The notes under the pieces were generated by a model, which worked only from the letters and a program-made list of their open reading frames with translations, had not been told where the DNA came from and did not search any database. A stretch of DNA of 64,000 nt, taken from Aequorivita sp. (GTDB lineage Bacteria > Bacteroidota > Bacteroidia > Flavobacteriales > Flavobacteriaceae). The translations under genes and the position numbers were made by a program. The stretch lies in contig JAGXGE010000026.1 in the NCBI GenBank assembly GCA_024637015.1, positions 146,077 to 210,076 on the forward strand, written 5' to 3'. This document shows, one piece after another, positions 59,127 to 64,000 of the stretch. Each line of letters starts with the position of its first letter. Positions within the stretch are counted from its first letter, which is position 1.

Positions 59127-62100
59127 TTATGATTTAAAATTAAAAATCTGCAAAGGTGCGTTATTGCTAACAACCATAAACATTTCATTGCCATTGATTT
59201 TAATGGCCTTCATGTTTTTTGTGTCACTATCTATAAACGGTAGATATTCTTTGGAATATTTGAAATTGCCTTTTCCATCACCCAAAAGAACATAACCGTA
59301 ATTGCTGTCATAACGAATGGTTTCCACTTCTGCATCATAAATGGCGCCAACACCCATAATGTCCATATTTCCATCGCTGTTGAAATCGCGGGAAATAAAG
59401 GAAAGGGTAGGGCCCAACTGTGCTTCGTTTGGTAATCTTTGCACTTTAAACTTTCCGCCACCCAAGTTTTCTGCATACATACTTTCAAAATCATGACAGG
59501 TTAGTTTAAAAGCTTCTTTAAGTTCTTCTTCACCATAAATCCCGTTCATATCAAGTTTGGAAAACTCCTTGTAACTTTTTATTTTATCGAGGAGGAATGG
59601 ATTCTGCTGACTGCTGCATTCTTTTCCGCGAACGGGAACAAGTCTTCCGCCGTTTATTTTGCTCATTGCAACATCAAAACTACCATTGTTGTCAAAATCC
59701 TTGGCATAAATGAACAATGGTTTTTCTGCGGAAGGATGAAATTTATTGTTGCCGCCAATGTTTCCAAAAACATAATCTTCATCACCGTCGCCGTCAAAAT
59801 CTGCAGCACTGGCGGTGAACCACCAACCTTCAGTGTTTTCAAGCCCTGTTATATTTTCGTTTTTGGTGAAACTTCCTTTATTGTTGGTGAAAATGGTTGG
59901 AGCCATCCACTCTCCAGTTACCAAAAGGTCAAGGTCCTTATCGTTGTCATAATCTGTAAAGATAGCTTCGGAAACCACTCCTATTTCTTTAAGTGAAGGA
60001 TTTTCTTCGGTTACGTCCTTAAAGGTTCCGTTTTCGTTTTTAAGAAGGTATGAACGTGGTGCAAGTGGATATTTTTTAGGAACAACATTACCCCCGACAA
60101 ACAAATCCATGTCGCCATCGCCATCGTAATCTGAAGCTATCACACTTTTTCCAGAAACTAACATAGTTGGCAAAGCTTCTTTTTTATAAGTGTAATTTCC
60201 TTTGCCATCATTTACAAAAAACCTATCCTGCAATAATGGGCTTTTTTCATCCAGCTCATAACCTGCGCTCACCACATATAGGTCTTGGTCGCCATCACCG
60301 TCAGCATCAAAAAAGAGGGCATTGGAATCTTCATATTTTGCGTTGTTTTTCCAAAGCGCTTCGTTGGTTTTTGTAAAAGTGCCGTCTGCTTTTTGAGTGT
60401 ACATAGCGGCTTCTGCTCCAGCGGCATTCCCTACGAAAAAGTCGTCCAATCCATCGCCGTTAACGTCTGCAACCGCAAGGCCACTGCCTTTGGTGGATTG
60501 TTTTTGGGGAATAAGCAGTTGTAGTACAAAATCATCAAAATCGTTCTCTTTCTGCACATAATCAATACCAATGCTTGCAGGATCTATACTTGATTTTTTG
60601 GAAATGGGATTTTGATAAGTAACTGCTCCCACAACTGCGGTGTTATAATCCACATTATACATTTTGTTGCTTTCAGGGTTGTTCAGTTTTGAAATTTTTC
60701 CATCGGGCCATTGCACGACTACTTCGTCCACGTTATCATTTTTGCCAAGCCCGAAATGAAGTACGTTGGTTACAGATGATTCAAAGCCACGGGCTAAATA
60801 CAATTGCTGAAACTGAATTGTATCTGCTTTTTTTACATATACTTTAGCGCCAATTCCCAGTGAATTATTGTTTGGACCTTTCAGTTTTACTTGCAAGTAA
60901 TTGTTGTTGGCATTATTTCTATAAAGTCCCACTTGATCATCTATGTTGTTTATTACTAGATCCAAATCGCCATCGTTGTCAAGATCGGCATATGCGGCTC
61001 CATTTGAAAATGTAGGGTCTTCCATGCCCCATTCCTTCATCTTTTTGGAAAACGTGAGGTCCCCATTGTTTTTATAGATATAATTGTTCAGTTTCTGAGA
61101 GGGCAGCATAGCTTGAACAGCCTCCAGCGTCATCTCTTCATTATTGGCAATTTTTTTCTTCATCTCCGTTCTGAAATCTTGGTTGGTGTAATCTTTTATA
61201 ACACCATTTGTAATAAAGATATCTTTCAGGCCATCATTGTCAAAATCAGCGATGAGTGGTGCCCAGCTCCAGTCGCTTTTGGCCACTCCGCTGAGGAGTG
61301 CGGTTTCATTAAATTTTCCGTTGCCTTTGTTATAATGTAGCATGTTGGCCATATAGGGATGGTTGTAGCCTATGGCAACCATTTTATTGAAATTTTCGCT
61401 ATTCATAGAAGCCATATTCTGCTTGCTGCGCTGATAATTCTCGGCAGTCATATCTACAGTTATAAGGTCTGGCAAAAGATCGTTGTTGAGGTCTGCGTAA
61501 TCAGAGCCCATGCTATAGAAAGAAATATGGTCTATGCGTTTGTTAATTTCGTTTTTGAAGGTACCGTCTTTTTGGTTGATGTACAATTGGTCTGGCTCTA
61601 GAAAATCGTTGGAAACATAAATATCGTCCCAACCATCATTGTTGAAATCGCCCACCGCTCCTGCAAGTCCCCAAGCTTTATTGTAAAGTCTTGCTTCGCC
61701 AGTTACTTTTGTGAAAGTAGTACCGTCATTTCGGTACAATTGGTCGCTGGTAATTTCTTCAATTTGGCTTTGTATCTCACTACTTATGGTATTGTTGTTT
61801 TTAAAGTCGTAACGATAATTTACCACATAAAGATCTAAGTCGCCATCTTTGTCGTAATCCAATTGATAGGCTTGGGTGGAATAGCCAGGGTCGTCTAAGC
61901 CCCATTTTCTGGCTTCTTCTTTAAAAGTGCCATCTTTTTGATTAATGAACAGTAGGTTTCTTCTCCCGTTATCATCCTTAACCGAGCCTGCTTTGCAAAC
62001 ATAAATATCTAGCCAACCATCGTTATTGATGTCTAGCATACTTGCGCCAGTTGAAAAACCTTTATAATCTTCCGCTTTTGAAGTGGTTGTAATATCCTCA

Positions 62101-62417
62101 AATGAAAGATTCCCTTTGTTTTTGTATAATTTATTGGGTCCCATACTGGAAACAAAATAAAGATCCTCTAAACCATCATTGTCAATGTCGCCCACTGCCA
62201 CACCTCCTCCAACATAGATATAGGTGTAATTTAAAAAGTTAAAATCTACATCCTCTTTAATCACATTCTTAAAGTTTAGTTGTGAATTTTCTGAATTGAT
62301 TTTAGTGTACAAAGCAGTCGCGTTGTCAGTGAATTCTGCATCAGTTTTCTTTTTTGAAGGTTGTGAACAAGAAAATAAAAGCAATGAAAAAATAAAGGTT
62401 GCAAAAAGCGTTTTCAT
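59127..62417 (-). CDS. FG-GAP/VCBS repeat lipoprotein with ASPIC/UnbV domain (CRTAC1-like)
   Basis: A 1096-residue lipoprotein (signal MKTLFATFIFSLLLFSC). It has two propeller blocks of FG-GAP/VCBS blades with D-x-D-x-D-G loops (e.g. GDIDNDGLEDLYFV, DINNDGWLDIYVC, DYDKDGDLDLYVV; later ADVNGDGLDDFFVG, DADGDGDQDLYVV), separated by an ASPIC/UnbV domain (about 500-580, LGIGAKVYVKKAD, VVVQWPDGKISKL). Such proteins in Bacteroidota are often encoded with SusC/SusD-type uptake systems, but none is adjacent. The ATG at 62417 begins the lipoprotein signal; an in-frame start 30 bases upstream adds no sensible sequence. Probably surface-exposed; ligand unknown. Confidence 0.9.
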   Translation of the reverse strand: MKTLFATFIFSLLLFSCSQPSKKKTDAEFTDNATALYTKINSENSQLNFKNVIKEDVDFNFLNYTYIYVGGGVAVGDIDNDGLEDLYFVSSMGPNKLYKNKGNLSFEDITTTSKAEDYKGFSTGASMLDINNDGWLDIYVCKAGSVKDDNGRRNLLFINQKDGTFKEEARKWGLDDPGYSTQAYQLDYDKDGDLDLYVVNYRYDFKNNNTISSEIQSQIEEITSDQLYRNDGTTFTKVTGEARLYNKAWGLAGAVGDFNNDGWDDIYVSNDFLEPDQLYINQKDGTFKNEINKRIDHISFYSMGSDYADLNNDLLPDLITVDMTAENYQRSKQNMASMNSENFNKMVAIGYNHPYMANMLHYNKGNGKFNETALLSGVAKSDWSWAPLIADFDNDGLKDIFITNGVIKDYTNQDFRTEMKKKIANNEEMTLEAVQAMLPSQKLNNYIYKNNGDLTFSKKMKEWGMEDPTFSNGAAYADLDNDGDLDLVINNIDDQVGLYRNNANNNYLQVKLKGPNNNSLGIGAKVYVKKADTIQFQQLYLARGFESSVTNVLHFGLGKNDNVDEVVVQWPDGKISKLNNPESNKMYNVDYNTAVVGAVTYQNPISKKSSIDPASIGIDYVQKENDFDDFVLQLLIPQKQSTKGSGLAVADVNGDGLDDFFVGNAAGAEAAMYTQKADGTFTKTNEALWKNNAKYEDSNALFFDADGDGDQDLYVVSAGYELDEKSPLLQDRFFVNDGKGNYTYKKEALPTMLVSGKSVIASDYDGDGDMDLFVGGNVVPKKYPLAPRSYLLKNENGTFKDVTEENPSLKEIGVVSEAIFTDYDNDKDLDLLVTGEWMAPTIFTNNKGSFTKNENITGLENTEGWWFTASAADFDGDGDEDYVFGNIGGNNKFHPSAEKPLFIYAKDFDNNGSFDVAMSKINGGRLVPVRGKECSSQQNPFLLDKIKSYKEFSKLDMNGIYGEEELKEAFKLTCHDFESMYAENLGGGKFKVQRLPNEAQLGPTLSFISRDFNSDGNMDIMGVGAIYDAEVETIRYDSNYGYVLLGDGKGNFKYSKEYLPFIDSDTKNMKAIKINGNEMFMVVSNNAPLQIFNFKS

Positions 62418-62599
62418 AATAAAATTGATTAACGGGTTGATATACAATCGTTTAAAAAACTACAGGAAAAAAGGTTTTTTGTATAGTTGAAATTATTTCT
62501 AAATATATAAAATTTTAGTTATGGGGATTATTTGTCTTTTAGGATAAAATAAAGTAATTTTAAGGACATTTTAACTATTAATTTTAAAATATCAATTTT

Positions 62600-64000
62600 A
62601 TGAAAAAAATTACCTTTTTAATTTTAACGTTTTTCATTTGTGCAGTTGGGCTCGCCCAGCCTGCCAATGATTTATGCGCTAACGCAATAGCCATAACCGG
62701 CGACGGTGCTATCGCGGGTACCACAGTTGGTGCTACCGCAGACACCACACCATTTTGTGGTACTGGTTCAGGAGCACCTGGTGTTTGGTACACAATAACT
62801 GATGCGTCAGGCGTCGGTTCTTCAGTTACCCTAAGCCTTTGTGGATCTGGCTATGACACTAAAATACAGGTCTTTACCGGAGCTTGCGGTGCTTTTACCT
62901 GTGTTACGGGCAACGACGACTTTTGTGGCCTTCAAAGCCAGGTAACGTTTGCTAGTGATGGATCTTCAACTTATCGTATTCTTGTATATGGTTGGAGCTC
63001 TAGTACAGGTGCATTTACACTTACTACTACCGGGTTCCCAGTGGCTCCAATGCCTAGTGACATCAACCAATGTGCTACAGGCCTTCCTTTAGGCTTAGAC
63101 CCACCGACTGTTCAAAATTCAACTATCAACGTTACTGAGACAGGCGTTATTGGTGCCGGTAATGGTGACTACCAGTTTGACGATGTAATAATGAATTTCG
63201 CAAGTGGCTGGGCAAATGATATAACAATTACCCTGATATCACCATCCAATACTTCTTTGACGTTAAGTAACAGAAATGGTCCAAGTAATATGTCGGCTAC
63301 AACACTAACCTTTACTGACGTTTCATCTAATGATGTTACTACATGGGGAGGAGGAGCTCCGGCACCTGACTATGCTCCAGAAGGTGGTTTATTTAATACC
63401 GTTTTTGCTGGTGAACCAGTAAATGGTACTTGGACGTTAAGACTAAGTGATGCCTTTCCTTTTGGTGATGGCGGATCTTTAAACTCTTTTTGTTTAGATA
63501 TGTCTTTGATAACAGTAGTTGGCAATCCACCAACTATTGCTTGTCCAGCTGACATTGTTGCGAATAACGCTCCAGGCACCTGTGGTGCAGTAGCAAACTT
63601 TGCTGGTGTTGCCTTCGATGTTGAAGATGGTAACATCTCTGGAGATATTATTGCCACCCCTGCAAGCGGAAGTGTTTTCCCTGTGGGTGACACTACCGTT
63701 GAACTTTCTGTAACCGACAGTGATGGAAACACATCAACCTGTTCCTTTACAGTTACCATAATTGACAACGAAGCTCCTGTGGCAGTATGCCAGGACCTTA
63801 CATTGGATCTTGACCCTGTAACCGGAACTGTAAGCATTACAGCCGCTGATGTGGACAATGGTTCTACAGACAACTGTGGTATCGCATCTATGACCTTAGA
63901 TGTTTCATCTTTCGATTGCTCCAATACTGGTGCAAACACAGTAACAATGACCGTTACCGATAACTCTGGTAACTCAACTACCTGTACTTCTACAGTTACA
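62600..64000 (+). CDS. Large secreted protein with P-domain and HYR repeats (partial, runs off window)
   Basis: The frame opens at ATG 62600 and stays open for 467 codons to the end. Signal peptide MKKITFLILTFFICAVGLAQ, then PANDLCANAIAITGDG and a beta-sandwich with paired Cys residues (about 21-150), a proprotein-convertase P-like domain (about 165-295, DVIMNFASGWANDITITLIS, GTWTLRLSDAF), a HYR module (about 305-390, PPTIACPADIVANN, VPV-type ending) and the start of another module (PVAVCQDLTLDLD). The last module resembles the HYR-like units of the subtilase and M36 proteins. A C-terminal T9SS sorting domain is expected beyond the window. The sequence is more GC-rich than its surroundings. 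Probably an adhesin; enzyme activity cannot be excluded. Confidence 0.88.
   Translation, partial: MKKITFLILTFFICAVGLAQPANDLCANAIAITGDGAIAGTTVGATADTTPFCGTGSGAPGVWYTITDASGVGSSVTLSLCGSGYDTKIQVFTGACGAFTCVTGNDDFCGLQSQVTFASDGSSTYRILVYGWSSSTGAFTLTTTGFPVAPMPSDINQCATGLPLGLDPPTVQNSTINVTETGVIGAGNGDYQFDDVIMNFASGWANDITITLISPSNTSLTLSNRNGPSNMSATTLTFTDVSSNDVTTWGGGAPAPDYAPEGGLFNTVFAGEPVNGTWTLRLSDAFPFGDGGSLNSFCLDMSLITVVGNPPTIACPADIVANNAPGTCGAVANFAGVAFDVEDGNISGDIIATPASGSVFPVGDTTVELSVTDSDGNTSTCSFTVTIIDNEAPVAVCQDLTLDLDPVTGTVSITAADVDNGSTDNCGIASMTLDVSSFDCSNTGANTVTMTVTDNSGNSTTCTSTVT

Overview
The window looks like a chromosome segment of a marine-type member of the Flavobacteriaceae (Bacteroidota); an Aequorivita-like genome is my best guess from protein style alone. 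Evidence for the phylum: AT-rich DNA; the order rpsD-rpoA-rplQ-carA-eno-gltA; several genes preceded by TAnnTTTG (the Bacteroidota -7 element) and few Shine-Dalgarno sequences; N-terminal signal peptides paired with C-terminal type IX secretion (T9SS) sorting domains; a SusC/TonB-style receptor; POT transporters and S46/S9 dipeptidyl peptidases. No tRNA, rRNA, CRISPR array, prophage or intact insertion sequence was seen.

Layout. 1-7.9 kb: housekeeping block (end of rpsD, rpoA, rplQ, carA, eno, gltA) interrupted by one T9SS-exported YCF48/BNR-type repeat protein between carA and eno. 7.9-27 kb: accessory island. It begins with an intact dimethylarginine dimethylaminohydrolase-like gene (DDAH-like), then about 1 kb of decayed gene remnants, a small secreted coiled-coil protein, a 3916-residue T9SS-exported subtilase with about 40 short beta-helix-type repeats, and a second T9SS protein with an M36 metalloprotease head. 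The 3' end of the DDAH-like gene recurs twice as a decayed fragment, once behind each of these two large genes, and the two large genes share their C-terminal third and their terminator. 27-33 kb: DPP IV, two POT peptide transporters and a thioredoxin-like protein. 33-40 kb: ComEC, an NlpC/P60 lipoprotein, LpxB and Ddl on the minus strand, then a PASTA protein and an RluD-type pseudouridine synthase on the plus strand. 40-51 kb: an FG-GAP T9SS protein, an S46 dipeptidyl peptidase, a DUF559 endonuclease gene framed by GC-rich direct repeats, a phospholipase A, an alpha/beta hydrolase lipoprotein, a DUF808 membrane protein and a TonB-dependent receptor with a small upstream partner. 51-62 kb: a candidate small RNA, STAS protein, ABC-F ATPase, several small domain-of-unknown-function proteins, a HipA-like kinase/DUF3037 pair, sulfotransferase, YaaA, a UDG-family protein and a large FG-GAP/ASPIC lipoprotein. 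The window ends inside another large secreted protein with a P-domain and HYR repeats.

How it fits together: two secreted endopeptidases (S8, M36), two dipeptidyl peptidases (S9 DPP IV, S46 DPP7-type) and two POT importers form a protein-to-dipeptide feeding chain, consistent with a proteolytic marine lifestyle. The features most worth a second look are the repeated DDAH tails around the T9SS island, the repeat-flanked DUF559 gene, the candidate ~66-nt RNA between the TonB receptor and the STAS gene, and the HipA-like/DUF3037 pair.
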